A stretch of DNA of 64,000 nucleotides from Paenibacillus sp. H1-7 (GCF_022354825.1 NZ_CP031168.1:4341501-4405500), one strand, 5' to 3'; positions 7,204-16,226 are shown, counted from the first letter of the stretch. Numbers and translations are program-made. The notes: generated by a model from the letters alone, not told the origin.

Positions 7204-8679
7204 ATGCCAAATACTACACTTTCGGACGCTTCCGCCCAGTTGGAGCGGACTCGCGCCCCCGTCTCCAAAGGAGACGGTCGCAGATCGCGTCTAATGCTGC
7301 CGGCTCTGCTTTTACCTGTATTTATGGCAGTGTCGAACACGTTCATCGTGAACGTGGCCACGCCTTCAATCCAGCAAGGGCTCGGGGCCAGCTTCGCCGA
7401 TGTACAATTCATACTTACCGGGTATACGCTTACGTTCGCCGTTCTGCTGATTATAGGCGCCCGGCTAGGCGATCGATTTGGACGCCGGAGAATGCTGTTC
7501 ATCGGAGTGGCCTTTTTCACAATCGCTTCTCTGTTCTGCGGCTTGTCTGCCCACGTCACGATGCTCATTGCGTCGCGCGTTTTGCAAGGTGTCGGTGCCG
7601 CTCTGTTTATGCCGCAGGTTTTATCCCTTATTCAAGCCAATTATACTCCGGAACGTCGAGGTGCGATCTTCGGCATGTATGGAGCGACCCAGGGAATCGC
7701 GGCGACGGCCGGTCAGATCATCGGCGGGCTGCTTCTCCGCATAAATTTGTGGGATCTGGATTGGAGAACGGTGTTCCTGATCAGCGTTCTGCTCGGAGCT
7801 CTGATATTGGCCCTGATTCCGTTTATTCCGGAATCCGGCTCGCCTGATCGCGCAGGACTGGATTGGATCGGAGCCGCTCTCGCCGCGGCCGGCTTGCTGA
7901 TGCTCGTCTATCCGCTCGTGCAGGGACAGCGTGAAGGATGGCCCGCCGGCCTTGTCGTCAGTTTGCTCTTGTCGGCCCCTGTGTTGGTTTTGTTCGCCTG
8001 GTATGAACAGCGACTGTTGCGCAGCGGTCGTCTCCCATTTATGAATGTCGACCTCTTTAGGCATAAGGTGTTCACGTTCGGCATTCTCGTCGTGCTGCTG
8101 TTGATGTCAACGCAGGGTGCCTTCTTCCTTGTTGCCGCCTACATGCTTCAGCTTGGACTTCATTTCTCAGCTCTGCAAGCAGGCCTTGTAATCGGGTCGA
8201 TGGGAATGGGCTATTTCCTCGCATCGCTGTTCTCTTCCCGAGTCGCCGCGAAGCTTGGAGCCCATGTACTGACTGTCGGTTCCATCTTGACGACAGCAGG
8301 TTACCTGCTGCTTAGTTGGGCGGTCCAAACGACCGGGATTTCATCCGATATTGGCGTATGGATTCCCGCTTTAGCTGTGCTCGGCATCGGTCAAGGCTTC
8401 GTCGCCGCGCCACTGACTAATATCGTTTTGGCGAAAATCCGCACAACGGACATCGGCTCCGCATCCGGTGTCATGACAACCAGCATACAGATCGCCTCTA
8501 CGATCGGAATCGCCCTGATCGGCATCGTTTGGCTTAACGCTCTTGGAGCCCATACCGGCTCGGTCTCCGCCTATCCCGACGCGTTTAACATTTGCCTATA
8601 TGTGCTGGCCGCCGCCACTGCGCTCATCCTGCCGCTGGCATTGATGCTGGCGAGGCGAAGCGGAGCCCGTCTATCGTAA
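7204..8679 (+). CDS. DHA2-family MFS multidrug efflux pump
   Basis: The 491-residue protein has about 14 predicted membrane segments, as in EmrB/QacA-type (DHA2) proton-driven exporters. The MFS loop motif GARLGDRFGRRRMLFIG is at about residues 81-97, and the motif-C-like GQIIGG follows in the fifth segment. Length is normal for the family. The N-terminal 35 residues are hydrophilic. It starts at ATG 7204 with a purine-rich GAAAGGGG site. Its promoter carries two palindromic operators for the divergent TetR gene. The substrate is unknown. Confidence 0.85.
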   Translation: MPNTTLSDASAQLERTRAPVSKGDGRRSRLMLPALLLPVFMAVSNTFIVNVATPSIQQGLGASFADVQFILTGYTLTFAVLLIIGARLGDRFGRRRMLFIGVAFFTIASLFCGLSAHVTMLIASRVLQGVGAALFMPQVLSLIQANYTPERRGAIFGMYGATQGIAATAGQIIGGLLLRINLWDLDWRTVFLISVLLGALILALIPFIPESGSPDRAGLDWIGAALAAAGLLMLVYPLVQGQREGWPAGLVVSLLLSAPVLVLFAWYEQRLLRSGRLPFMNVDLFRHKVFTFGILVVLLLMSTQGAFFLVAAYMLQLGLHFSALQAGLVIGSMGMGYFLASLFSSRVAAKLGAHVLTVGSILTTAGYLLLSWAVQTTGISSDIGVWIPALAVLGIGQGFVAAPLTNIVLAKIRTTDIGSASGVMTTSIQIASTIGIALIGIVWLNALGAHTGSVSAYPDAFNICLYVLAAATALILPLALMLARRSGARLS

Positions 8680-8756
8680 AAGAAAAGAAGCCCACCGCGC
8701 AACGAGGCCACTGAAGAACTTGCTTTATCTTTCCATCAGTCGCTAATGTAGGTCAC

Positions 8757-8800
8757 AAAAAGGACATCCGTTTTGAGTTTCAGAGCGAATGTCCTTCTTA
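8757..8800. terminator. terminator after the efflux pump
   Basis: AAGGACAT (8760-8767) pairs with ATGTCCTT (8789-8796) and the arms carry A and T runs. It lies about 80 nt after the pump gene and faces the ArsR remnant from the other side. Confidence 0.7.
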
Positions 8801-8824
8801 AATGTCCATGTACCCAGTCAGTTC

Positions 8825-9200
8825 CTATATTTCTAGCATAAATTGTGGCATCACGAATGAGGAGTTGATAGAATGGTACGTATCCTTGATAAAGCGGCCG
8901 TCTAGTCGCTTAGTCATTTCAACCCGGCTAAATCGTTTACTATTCGACGTACCTCGCAAAAATCCGGTATAGCATCGACCCCAATACGGATTCCAGTGAA
9001 TTCCCAACCGAACCGGGTAGATCTGGTGGCAACCGTTGGTGTCCCCTGATCTCGCCCACACGCATGTCGGTCCCTTGAATCAAAGCCATTAGGATGGTTT
9101 GCCGGGTTTCATCTTCGATCGCATTCAGCACCTTCTGATTGTTCTTAAATTCGATGGCGATAGCAGCCGCAAGTTCCTGACCTACGGAAATGCCCCCTTA
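8825..9200 (-). pseudogene. ArsR-family regulator, frameshifted
   Basis: The N-terminal half (QELAAAIAIEFKNNQKVLNA, then IEDETRQTILMALIQGTDMR) has the start of an ArsR winged helix-turn-helix. The frame then breaks, and the wing and C-terminus appear in another frame (SRVEMTKRL ... KDTYHSINSSFVMPQ). The recognition helix is scrambled and the start codon is unclear (ATT after GGGGG). It no longer encodes a working repressor. Confidence 0.55.
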
Positions 9201-9222
9201 TCGTTTAATCGTTAAATTCTTT

Positions 9223-9441
9223 TTACGGATATAAGATACAACAATCTCGAACACTTCGCATATTGTGACGATTTGTTTGCAGTATTCTGAGTAACACTTC
9301 CCATCTTAGCGGAGAAGCTCGGCTGCGAAATGGTAACTTTTCCGGGCCATCACCTTTCCTTTTTCGATATGCCGCGAGAATGGACGGCCGCTCTGCGGGA
9401 TGTATTTCCTCGGATTGCCGCATAAAAAGTTTCGCCGTCAC
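9223..9441 (-). CDS. doubtful 72-residue reading frame
   Basis: A basic, low-hydrophobicity reading frame lies between the ArsR remnant and a CCCGTTAG element, on the same strand as the other cassette genes. It has no clear ribosome site and no recognised family. It may be the tail of a decayed gene. Confidence 0.2.
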   Translation of the reverse strand: MTAKLFMRQSEEIHPAERPSILAAYRKRKGDGPEKLPFRSRASPLRWEVLLRILQTNRHNMRSVRDCCILYP

Positions 9442-9470
9442 TTAAGGTACGGTTCCCCGTAATTAATCTT

Positions 9471-9564
9471 CAACTAAACATGCCCGTTAGCGTAACGAGG
9501 CCGCCGATTCATGCCGGCGGCCTTGTCATAGTTGTTTATTAATCTATCGTACCCATTAGTTCAA
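9471..9564. repeat. CCCGTTAG element, complete, overlapping a stop codon
   Basis: The left end is ATGCCCGTTAGCGTAACG (9480-9497), the perfect 9-bp stem AGGCCGCCG/CGGCGGCCT is at 9498-9523, and the right end CTATCGTACCCATTAGTTC is at 9544-9562. The TTA at 9556-9558 inside the right end is the TAA stop of the FMN reductase gene. Confidence 0.85.
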
Positions 9565-10107
9565 AGGCTGCAACAGTGCTCGAACGAGATTGCGTAGCGA
9601 AGATAAGGTATCCACGTCTATAACCCTTCCATCTGGTCCTAGCTTTTTACTGACAAACGGAACGGCGAGCGTTGCTTGCTCGGGAATCGCTGCACTCATT
9701 ATCTTCAGAGTCAGTATCAATGATGCTAGCGCTGACGCGCCACCCTCAGCATGCGGGGATGCACTGATAACTGCTGTTAGCTTATTCATGAACTCGCCTG
9801 AGGAAACGACCCAATCGAGCGCGTTCTTGAGCGAGCCTGGTACTCCACGAGCATACTCCGGCGTACAGATTACGATCGCATTCGCTGACCGCAAATTTTC
9901 CCGCCATTCAACTACCGCCTTATGCGGTTCGGATTTGTCAGCATCTAAGTCAGGACTGAAATGTGGCAAGCTTTCCAGCTTATTGTATTGACGAAAATCC
10001 ACACCTGTAGGCATCATTTCCTCCATAGATAAGAGCAGCCTCGAATTGGTAGATTCCTTGCGAAGACTTCCGGATATGCTTAGCACTACAAGACGTCGTT
10101 CTTCCAT
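9556..10107 (-). CDS. NADPH-dependent FMN reductase
   Basis: The 183-residue flavodoxin-fold protein shows the FMN phosphate-binding loop SGSLRKESTN near residues 12-21 and the family signature PEYARGVPGSLKNALDW near residues 83-99. Members reduce FMN, quinones or azo compounds with NAD(P)H in the cytoplasm. Length is normal. Its stop codon is part of the adjoining CCCGTTAG element. It is the only gene between that element and the one near 10305, so it forms a one-gene cassette-like unit. Confidence 0.85.
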   Translation of the reverse strand: MEERRLVVLSISGSLRKESTNSRLLLSMEEMMPTGVDFRQYNKLESLPHFSPDLDADKSEPHKAVVEWRENLRSANAIVICTPEYARGVPGSLKNALDWVVSSGEFMNKLTAVISASPHAEGGASALASLILTLKIMSAAIPEQATLAVPFVSKKLGPDGRVIDVDTLSSLRNLVRALLQPLN

Positions 10108-10304
10108 TCAGTTCCACGTCCTTTCAACTGATATCGCAAGTATAAACCATAACTCTAATGTCATAGTCAATAGGTTTATGATTCCACCATCTCCTGCTGA
10201 TCTATGGCAGCAGCCGAGTCTAAATTGTGATTATACTTACCCTCGAGCATGTCAAAAGGAACTGCCAATAAAGCTGCTTGACGTTTAGATTGATCTATTC
10301 GTTC

Positions 10305-10331
10305 AACTATCGTACCAGTTAGTTGAACGAC
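10305..10331. repeat. CCCGTTAG right-type end
   Basis: CTATCGTACCAGTTAGTTGAACG is a right end with one core change. It lies 9 nt past the stop of the ankyrin gene. A weak left-like sequence (ACTGCCAATAAAGC) near 10260 may be the remains of the other end. Confidence 0.6.
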
Positions 10332-10339
10332 ATAACTAA

Positions 10340-11293
10340 CTATTCTATTCCATCTGCTTCATCAATCTCATATTCTCCATCGAGAATACGGTCTATAAAT
10401 ACACTTGGGGACTTATTGAATTTTTTCCAATCTGCATCATGAAGTATATTTAAATTCTGGTGTTCAACGTCATAACTTCCAAGAGCTTTTTTTGATGGAA
10501 TCCATACTAAAAAACCTAATGAATCGTAAGCATCAACGTCAAACAACAGATTTATCAAACGAATGCCTTCAAACTCCATTTCTGTAACATCCATAATTGA
10601 ACAAAATTCGATAAAGTCCATATACTTCGAGCCAGGAAGTTCAACACGCTTTCTTTCCTCACCTAATGCTTTTATTATTGCACTTGGCAATCCAGAGCGT
10701 TTCAATTCCGTGATCTTATTATCCAAATCATGCAGTTCTTTCGGCTCATAAGAAGCAATTAAATCCATTATTTCTTTATTTTTTTGGCTTTTAGCAATTG
10801 AAAACGCGCGGTATCCATAATGGTTTTTTAATGTAGGATCGGCTCCTTTCTCTAGCAAGAAACAAGTAATCTGTAAATGACCATATAAAGCAGCATTATG
10901 AAGCGGAGTATTGGTTTTGTCAGGGTGTTTATCAAAGACTTGATAATTAATGTCGGCCCCTTCCTCCGCCAAAAGTCGGACGATCTCTATTTTCCCTCTG
11001 CTGGCTGCAATTTGAAGAGCATGTCCCCCGTGCTTGTCTATATCTAGACCTGAACGGAGTAAGAATTTTATTTCATCAATAAGTCCATCATAAGCGGCTT
11101 TCCATAATGCGGATGTTCCGACATGAGATATTGCATTGATATCTGCCCCACGGTCAAGCACATATTGAATTTCTTCGATTCTTCCTCTCCCAGAAGCGCA
11201 GATAATTGATGGAAATGAAGGATGATTTATTTCCGCGCCATACTCAATCAACAATTTAACAATAGTAAAGTCATATTCTCTATAATAGCCCAT
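10340..11293 (-). CDS. ankyrin-repeat protein
   Basis: The 317-residue product has about five ankyrin repeats (residues 1-165), for example TPLHNAALYGHLQITCFLLE and GHALQIAASRGKIEIVRLLA. A C-terminal domain of about 120 residues follows (SKYMDFIEFCSIMDVTEMEF ... ADWKKFNKSPSVFIDRILDG) that resembles the SUKH/SMI1-type immunity fold; that is a guess. The true start is probably ATG 11418 with a good ribosome site, but a frameshift near 11295 separates that N-terminus, so only a shortened product could be made. It ends 9 nt from a CCCGTTAG right end. Confidence 0.65.
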   Translation of the reverse strand: MGYYREYDFTIVKLLIEYGAEINHPSFPSIICASGRGRIEEIQYVLDRGADINAISHVGTSALWKAAYDGLIDEIKFLLRSGLDIDKHGGHALQIAASRGKIEIVRLLAEEGADINYQVFDKHPDKTNTPLHNAALYGHLQITCFLLEKGADPTLKNHYGYRAFSIAKSQKNKEIMDLIASYEPKELHDLDNKITELKRSGLPSAIIKALGEERKRVELPGSKYMDFIEFCSIMDVTEMEFEGIRLINLLFDVDAYDSLGFLVWIPSKKALGSYDVEHQNLNILHDADWKKFNKSPSVFIDRILDGEYEIDEADGIE

Positions 11294-11418
11294 GCATATT
11301 CTAGATATGTAGCCGTTCCTGAGGCTCGATAATTCAAGTCGATGCCTGAAGCAAGTAATGATTTTACAGTCTCTACATCTTTATTTTTGAACGCATTTAT
11401 CAATTCTTGATTCATCAT
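11294..11418 (-). pseudogene. out-of-frame N-terminus of the ankyrin gene
   Basis: Following GGAAGGTG, ATG 11418 opens MNQELINAFKNKDVETVKSL, a typical first ankyrin helix pair. This frame closes soon after 11295, while the neighbouring frame continues the ankyrin repeats. A one-base frameshift therefore splits the gene; a sequencing error is possible. Confidence 0.6.
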
Positions 11419-11475
11419 GGAGTCTTCACCTTCCTAACATTATATTTATATTCATAACCAATTCGGTTCTCTCAT

Positions 11476-11540
11476 TGAGTTATCCTGCCCGTTACTTCAA
11501 TGACAATCAGGGAGCAGTCAGGCAAACTACTCCCTGAATA
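11476..11540. repeat. CCCGTTAG element, left end plus hairpin
   Basis: The left end CCTGCCCGTTACTTCAATG is followed by the stem CAGGGAG-AGT/ACT-CTCCCTG (11508-11538). The right end is degenerate or lost. The hairpin is of the GGGAGCAG type rather than the GGCTGCCG type. Confidence 0.65.
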
Positions 11541-11773
11541 TTATTCTGATACATGGACCATTTCCTTCGATCTAGGGGAGCAACATCTGAAGAGGCAGGT
11601 AAGTCGGTTGGGGATAGCAACCGTAACTAAACCACAACAACCAGTTTCACAATAAAGGCCATCGTAGGATGTAGGCAAGGTGATATACAATAATTTCCGT
11701 CCAAAGAAACTCCGATCTCTTTTGAAGCGTCTAATGAGATAAAATCCTCTCATGCAAAGGAGAACTTGTTATC

Positions 11774-12766
11774 GTGAGAACTGTGGTTTGGAGACGCTGT
11801 GTCCGAGTCGTACTGATGTCTGTCTGGTTGGCTGTTTTTTTCACGAGCCTTGTTTATCAGGTGAATTCCTCCCATGCCTTTGCTCAAAGTAAGTTTGAGC
11901 CGCCGAGTATCCCACCCGTTATTTCGCTTCTGGAGGATACGCCGCTTTATCCCGAGCAGGATGAATCCGAGGAGCCCTGGGCATTACTCAGTCCCCAGGA
12001 TGTGGAGACCGTCGAAGCGGAGAACGAGTGGTATACCAAAGAGTCTGGTGAGAAAGTTTGGATTCGAGTCAAGACGACGTGGCTTGGGGAGCTGTGGATA
12101 CACTTGGAGAAGGAGAAGATAGGTGTCATCAAGCCTATCGATTCCTATATTCTTCTATTGGGGCCGGCACAGTTGTACAGCCAACCGGCTCAGTCTTCCA
12201 AAACAGACGTCGTGCTTACCCCTCAAGTGGTTCATGCGAATGCGATTTTTGATTCTTCCTACTCCTATTTGACCAACAGTTACCGGATTGAAACCTCCTG
12301 GGTCGGCGATCAATGGCTTGTCTCCAATCCTTATATGCTGGTCAATGTAGAGGTTCTAAATCAAGAGATGGTACTGCCGACGGAAACTCTCTTTATGGAG
12401 GAATACGATACAGCTTATCGGCTCCAGCGGCCATCGGATGCGCGATTCATTCCCCCGCAGAAAGTGTTCGCATTAGAAAGGACGGAGAATGGTGAATACC
12501 ACGTACGTGGTGAGAATGGAGATACGTTCTGGATCCATCCGGCCTATGCCGAGCCTCAGGGTTCGAAGAAGATTAACGAGACCATCGAACTCACGAAACT
12601 GACCGAGCTGCATTTGTTCCCCCAGACATCGCACCCAATTTTCGGTCTGCTCAGCCCGCAGAAGGTGGAGGCTTTTGAGCAGTGGGATGATTCTGAGGGA
12701 CACCGTTGGTATCGTATTCACAGCTGGAACGGGGATCTATGGATTCAGCCGGATAGCAGCTTATAA
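11774..12766 (+). CDS. secreted protein with repeated SH3-like modules
   Basis: The 330-residue protein has an N-terminal hydrophobic segment (residues about 12-31, then SSHAFAQ) consistent with a signal peptide. Four similar modules follow, each ending in a W-x-G-(D/E)-x-W-(I/L) pattern (WLGELWI, WVGDQWL, WNGDLWI). This resembles bacterial SH3-type cell-wall-binding repeats; the exact family was not identified. It starts at GTG 11774 behind AAAGGAG. It is a plus-strand gene among minus-strand cassette genes and has no obvious partner. Confidence 0.65.
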   Translation: MRTVVWRRCVRVVLMSVWLAVFFTSLVYQVNSSHAFAQSKFEPPSIPPVISLLEDTPLYPEQDESEEPWALLSPQDVETVEAENEWYTKESGEKVWIRVKTTWLGELWIHLEKEKIGVIKPIDSYILLLGPAQLYSQPAQSSKTDVVLTPQVVHANAIFDSSYSYLTNSYRIETSWVGDQWLVSNPYMLVNVEVLNQEMVLPTETLFMEEYDTAYRLQRPSDARFIPPQKVFALERTENGEYHVRGENGDTFWIHPAYAEPQGSKKINETIELTKLTELHLFPQTSHPIFGLLSPQKVEAFEQWDDSEGHRWYRIHSWNGDLWIQPDSSL

Positions 12767-12893
12767 GCGGCCTGGGGTTTATGATAGACAGCCTTATAGC
12801 TAACCACAATGGAGCGGTTAAGCAAGGGCTCTACGCCTATCGTTATATCCCCCAGCACTGCTACCACTAATTATTTATGAGTAACCATGTAAG

Positions 12894-12986
12894 TATCTTG
12901 TCCGTTACTTTAACGATTCAGGAGCAGGTCGCCAGGCGCCTGCTCCTGTTTTTATGATTATACTATCGTACCCGTTAGCTTAACCC
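12894..12986. repeat. CCCGTTAG element, complete
   Basis: The left end CTTGTCCGTTACTTTAACG is followed by the perfect 10-bp stem CAGGAGCAGG/CCTGCTCCTG (12919-12948) and the right end ATCGTACCCGTTAGCTTAA (12965-12983). This is the clearest copy with the GGAGCAG-type hairpin. Confidence 0.85.
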
Positions 12987-12995
12987 CATACAGAA

Positions 12996-13033
12996 AACAG
13001 CCATCTCCTCCCCAGCGGACGGAAATGGCTGTT
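12996..13033 (-). terminator. terminator of the rarD-like gene
   Basis: AACAGCCAT pairs with ATGGCTGTT. On the minus strand the hairpin is followed by a TTTTCTGT tail, 33 nt after the stop codon. Confidence 0.75.
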
Positions 13034-13066
13034 ATGACGGTACCGGGTGGCTGGACGTGTTTGCCG

Positions 13067-13945
13067 TCAGCGCGCCTTCGCGAGCTTCGTGCCGCGAACT
13101 GATGCCGCAGCGTATACGACAAGCGCTGTCCAGATGAGCGCGAAGCCGATGAGAAGAACCGGCGAGACCGATTCCTTGAACACGAATACGCTCAGTAACA
13201 GCATGATCGTCGGCCCGATGTATTGTACGAAGCCGAGCGTGGACAGCGTCATCCGGGCGGCCGCTCGCGCAAAGAAAAGCAGCGGTAGCGCTGTTACCAC
13301 GCCGGAAAGAAGCAGTTCGACAAACGTGGATACAGGTAGCGTCCATGCCGTCGTCTTTCCCACGGTGGCCAAATAGATCCAGTAGCCGAGCGAAACAGGC
13401 AGGACTACAGCCGTCTCCGACAGCAAGCCTACAGAAGCGTCTTGTCCGATCTTCTTCTTCGCGAGGCCGTACAAGCCAAACGTCGCGGCCAGTGAGATTG
13501 AGATCCATGGGAACCGTCCGTAGTCGATGGCGATGATGAGCACCGCGGCGCCAGCGATGGCAATCGCGAGCCATTGGCCACGGTTTGGCTTCTCACGAAG
13601 GAAGATAACCGCAAGCAGCACGTTCAGCAACGGGTTCAAATAATAACCGAGACTTGTCTCGACGACATGGTCGTTGTTGACAGCCCAGATAAAGATGAGC
13701 CAATTAGCAGCGATCAGCAGTCCGCTAGCGGTGAGCGACAGCAGGAGCGAGCGGCTAGCCGCAATCCGCTTCAGGTCACCCCAGCGACGCTGGACGGTGA
13801 CGAGAATACCCATGAAGACGAACGACCAGACAACCCGATGTGACAGAATCTCGCCTGCCGGCACATCGTTAAACAACTTCCAATAAAGCGGGAGAACCCC
13901 CCACATGATATACGCGATAATAGCATTGACCAACCCGTTGTTCAT
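13067..13945 (-). CDS. rarD: RarD-type EamA-family transporter
   Basis: The 292-residue inner-membrane protein has about ten membrane segments in two EamA halves. It carries the RarD hallmarks: MWGVLPLYWKLF near the start, ILSHRVVWSF, then NWLIFIWAVN and SLGYYLNPLLNV. RarD-family proteins are putative metabolite exporters whose substrate is not established. ATG 13945 was chosen because GAGGGA lies 9 nt upstream. It has its own terminator and is the only gene between the complete CCCGTTAG element at 12894-12986 and the right end at 14174. Confidence 0.85.
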   Translation of the reverse strand: MNNGLVNAIIAYIMWGVLPLYWKLFNDVPAGEILSHRVVWSFVFMGILVTVQRRWGDLKRIAASRSLLLSLTASGLLIAANWLIFIWAVNNDHVVETSLGYYLNPLLNVLLAVIFLREKPNRGQWLAIAIAGAAVLIIAIDYGRFPWISISLAATFGLYGLAKKKIGQDASVGLLSETAVVLPVSLGYWIYLATVGKTTAWTLPVSTFVELLLSGVVTALPLLFFARAAARMTLSTLGFVQYIGPTIMLLLSVFVFKESVSPVLLIGFALIWTALVVYAAASVRGTKLAKAR

Positions 13946-14173
13946 AATCAATTTCCCTCTTCTCACTCCGATGTCTTAACGGATTATACGCTCGATCATC
14001 ATTTAAGTAAAGGGATTAATATTTTGGCCCAAATAATATGTTACGGTATTGTATCAATTATTATAGGAAGGATGGCATCCCGTGAATTTTGCTTCTGTAC
14101 GCATCATTATCGTCTCGTCGAGTTCTATGAGATAATCTTAGGTATTTCGGCGGAACGTCCAAAAGGCGGTTTG

Positions 14174-14201
14174 TTGAGTTATCGTATCCGTTAGCTTAAT
14201 C
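14174..14201. repeat. CCCGTTAG right-type end supplying a stop codon
   Basis: ATCGTATCCGTTAGCTTAATC is a near-consensus right end. Its TTA at 14196-14198 is the TAA stop of the adjoining minus-strand gene. No left end is evident upstream. Confidence 0.75.
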
Positions 14202-14624
14202 ATTATGGGTATTTAAATTTAATAATCTCTCACCTAAGTCCACGAGCATCCGGTGATAAGCCTCATCATCTTCTAAAACTCTAAAATATAAGGGTTCGTT
14301 AAATGTTACATTAGAAAAAACAATTTCCTCGGACCCTAAAGATCCCTTCCATATAACCCCAATCATCGGGTCTTTCCATTTAGGATTTAGCGATTTTGCT
14401 TCCCCTGTGAAAGTCAATATTATCTCTCTATCTTTTATGAAACCATTAAACGGATGACTTGTACAATGTATTGTTGGTACTTCATCAATAAAAGGACGTT
14501 TTTCGAATATCAATTCGTTTATTTGCAATTCGCCATTTATATCTCTTTCGCTTTCAAGGGGATAAATCATTAGAAATTTTAAACAATTTTTTGATGATGA
14601 ATAAAATGCTCGGTAATCTCTCAT
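14196..14624 (-). CDS. hypothetical protein, first copy of a duplicated cassette gene
   Basis: The 142-residue soluble protein (MRDYRAFYSSSKNCLKFLMI ... HRMLVDLGERLLNLN) has no recognised family. The start is ATG 14624 behind AAGGAG. The open frame extends further upstream only because it translates the neighbouring repeat. A nearly identical gene lies at 34088-34528. Similarity between the copies includes the upstream element's left end and stops at the downstream stop codon, which lies inside a CCCGTTAG right end in both. The gene therefore behaves as a discrete mobile or exchangeable unit. Confidence 0.65.
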   Translation of the reverse strand: MRDYRAFYSSSKNCLKFLMIYPLESERDINGELQINELIFEKRPFIDEVPTIHCTSHPFNGFIKDREIILTFTGEAKSLNPKWKDPMIGVIWKGSLGSEEIVFSNVTFNEPLYFRVLEDDEAYHRMLVDLGERLLNLNTHND

Positions 14625-14658
14625 CTTATTTAGCTCCTTAAATAATGGGTAGAGTCTT

Positions 14659-14730
14659 TCAACTAATCTCCCGTTAGCGTAACACTGCTGCCGATTTATG
14701 CCGGCAGCCGCGTCTTGTTTGATTATTATA
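14659..14730. repeat. CCCGTTAG element, left end plus hairpin
   Basis: The left end ATCTCCCGTTAGCGTAACAC is followed by a GGCTGCCG-type hairpin with one mismatch (14686-14710). The right end is reduced to TTATCGGTTA, which encodes the last codons and stop of the next gene. Confidence 0.75.
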
Positions 14731-15036
14731 TTATCGGTTATTTTTGGTATTCTCAAATCTGACCAATGTATTCCCTCTTATAACTGCAATTCCAATATCA
14801 CCAATATTGAGTGACTCGAAGAGATCTGGATTATAAGTGGCTAATGTAATTATCTCTGTATCATCATTGATTACTGTAATCTCATATGATGTCACTTTAT
14901 TTGCAGCGCCCATAACAGTAAATGTTTCTTTCTCTTTAAGAACTACTCTTGAGCGGAAACTTCTTTTAGGCTTTAAAAAGTAGATGAATAAGGGGATAGA
15001 AATTAACACGATAAACCCCAATATTCCAATAAGCAT
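14731..15036 (-). CDS. small membrane-anchored hypothetical protein
   Basis: The product of 101 residues (MLIGILGFIVLISIPLFIYF) has one N-terminal membrane segment and a small beta-rich domain (ITVINDDTEIITLATYN ... IGIAVIRGN). GAGGTGG lies upstream of ATG 15036; GTG 15051 is possible. No family is recognised. Its stop falls in a degenerate right end of a CCCGTTAG element. Confidence 0.6.
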   Translation of the reverse strand: MLIGILGFIVLISIPLFIYFLKPKRSFRSRVVLKEKETFTVMGAANKVTSYEITVINDDTEIITLATYNPDLFESLNIGDIGIAVIRGNTLVRFENTKNNR

Positions 15037-15102
15037 TTTTATCCTGACCACCTCGATTTACATCATCTTCCCCTATACTACATACAAGATATTAGCGTCG
15101 TG

Positions 15103-15130
15103 TTGAGCTATTGTACCCGTTAGCGGAATC
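15103..15130. repeat. CCCGTTAG right-type end
   Basis: GAGCTATTGTACCCGTTAGC lies 28 nt past the stop of the acetyltransferase-like gene. No hairpin or left end is visible beside it. Confidence 0.65.
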
Positions 15131-15157
15131 ACACATTCAATAATTCCTTGATCTTTT

Positions 15158-16015
15158 CTATTGAATATCGAGTGCTAGAAGTTCCAGTTTCACAGGAAAA
15201 CTGTAACCCAATGATTCCAACAAAAGTAACTTATCCTTTTCTTGTTCATTTACCAACGTCTCAACATTAATTCGCCCGTGTTTTAGATGATATTCAAATG
15301 CCTTAGTTATTAGAAACTCACTAAGTCCCTTGTTTCCCCATCGTGGGATTACAAACAACCTTTCAACCGCACCAGTTTGCCAACACATAACGCTTCCAAC
15401 AAGTTCCTCGCCTTCATACGCCCCAATGGTGTGTAATTCTGGTCCCCCCATCATCCATTCCAGCATATTGATGCTTCTATATACAACACCTTGATAAAAC
15501 TGATTTTCAAGTTCAGTGTATTTTACTCGTTCCTCTTTTGTTTTCATGGGATGATGACGTATAGTAACACCACTTGGCATTTTGAATTTAGGAATGCATT
15601 CACTCAACGATTGCTTTGCAAAGTAATACTTTTGATAGGAAGAAAAACCTTGTTCTATGAAAAATTCTCTATCACCATCAAAATCATCCCACGCAACCAA
15701 CTTTGTTTTCTTTCCAGGATTACGAATCGCTAAACAGATATCAACTAATGAAGGGTATATTATTTTCCTCACTTCATCAATTCGCTCAGAACCCTCTTCG
15801 TTAACATGAATCACAATTTCCATTACGTTGTGGTCATCAGCTATTCCTTGACGCACATATCCTACAGTGATGAGTTTACTATCTTCGTTGAATACACAGC
15901 TCATCTTTTGGTGCTCAAAATCTTTGTTGTGTTTAAAAAGTGCCCATGCTTTATGGCTTAGTTTCATTACACTATCCTCTAAATCCGAACTATAAGGTCG
16001 AACTATCATAGACAT
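15158..16015 (-). CDS. GNAT-family N-acetyltransferase
   Basis: The 285-residue protein seems to have two GNAT-like halves. The C-terminal half is the clearer: IGAYEGEELVGSVMCWQTG leads into VERLFVIPRWGNKGLSEFLI, the acetyl-CoA loop region in which the usual R/Q-x-x-G-x-G/A is altered to RWGNKGL. It probably acetylates a small molecule or protein amine; the substrate is unknown. ATG 16015 was preferred because AAGGGAG lies about 9 nt upstream. It is a single gene between two CCCGTTAG elements. Confidence 0.65.
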   Translation of the reverse strand: MSMIVRPYSSDLEDSVMKLSHKAWALFKHNKDFEHQKMSCVFNEDSKLITVGYVRQGIADDHNVMEIVIHVNEEGSERIDEVRKIIYPSLVDICLAIRNPGKKTKLVAWDDFDGDREFFIEQGFSSYQKYYFAKQSLSECIPKFKMPSGVTIRHHPMKTKEERVKYTELENQFYQGVVYRSINMLEWMMGGPELHTIGAYEGEELVGSVMCWQTGAVERLFVIPRWGNKGLSEFLITKAFEYHLKHGRINVETLVNEQEKDKLLLLESLGYSFPVKLELLALDIQ

Positions 16016-16116
16016 CCATACTCTCTCCCTTGCGAGTTTCATTCTCTACATAATACAAAATAAGTAAATATTTACAAGGTAATCTTTAATTAAAAGCAGT
16101 TTCATCCACACTGAGG

Positions 16117-16212
16117 AAAACTGCGCGTTAGTATAACGCGGCTGCTGATCCATACCGGCAGGCACGTCTTGGTTATTCATCGAACTAACGTTCTCCCGTT
16201 TGTTGAACGATT
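16117..16212. repeat. CCCGTTAG element, degenerate but complete
   Basis: The left end ACTGCGCGTTAGTATAACG, a decayed GGCTGCTG hairpin near 16139-16165 and the right end ACGTTCTCCCGTTTGTTGAA keep the family order with many changes. Confidence 0.6.
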
Positions 16213-16226
16213 ACTCGGAATAATGA

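Noticed and set aside
11541..11753. Minus-strand 70-residue reading frame after a CCCGTTAG element
   Set aside because: It has no ribosome site on that strand, a cysteine- and arginine-rich random look, and the only AAAGGAG there serves the plus-strand gene at 11774.
14625..14756. N-terminal extension of the gene at 14196
   Set aside because: The extra residues (AAAGINRQQCYAN) are a translation of the neighbouring repeat and its hairpin; the ribosome site points to ATG 14624.
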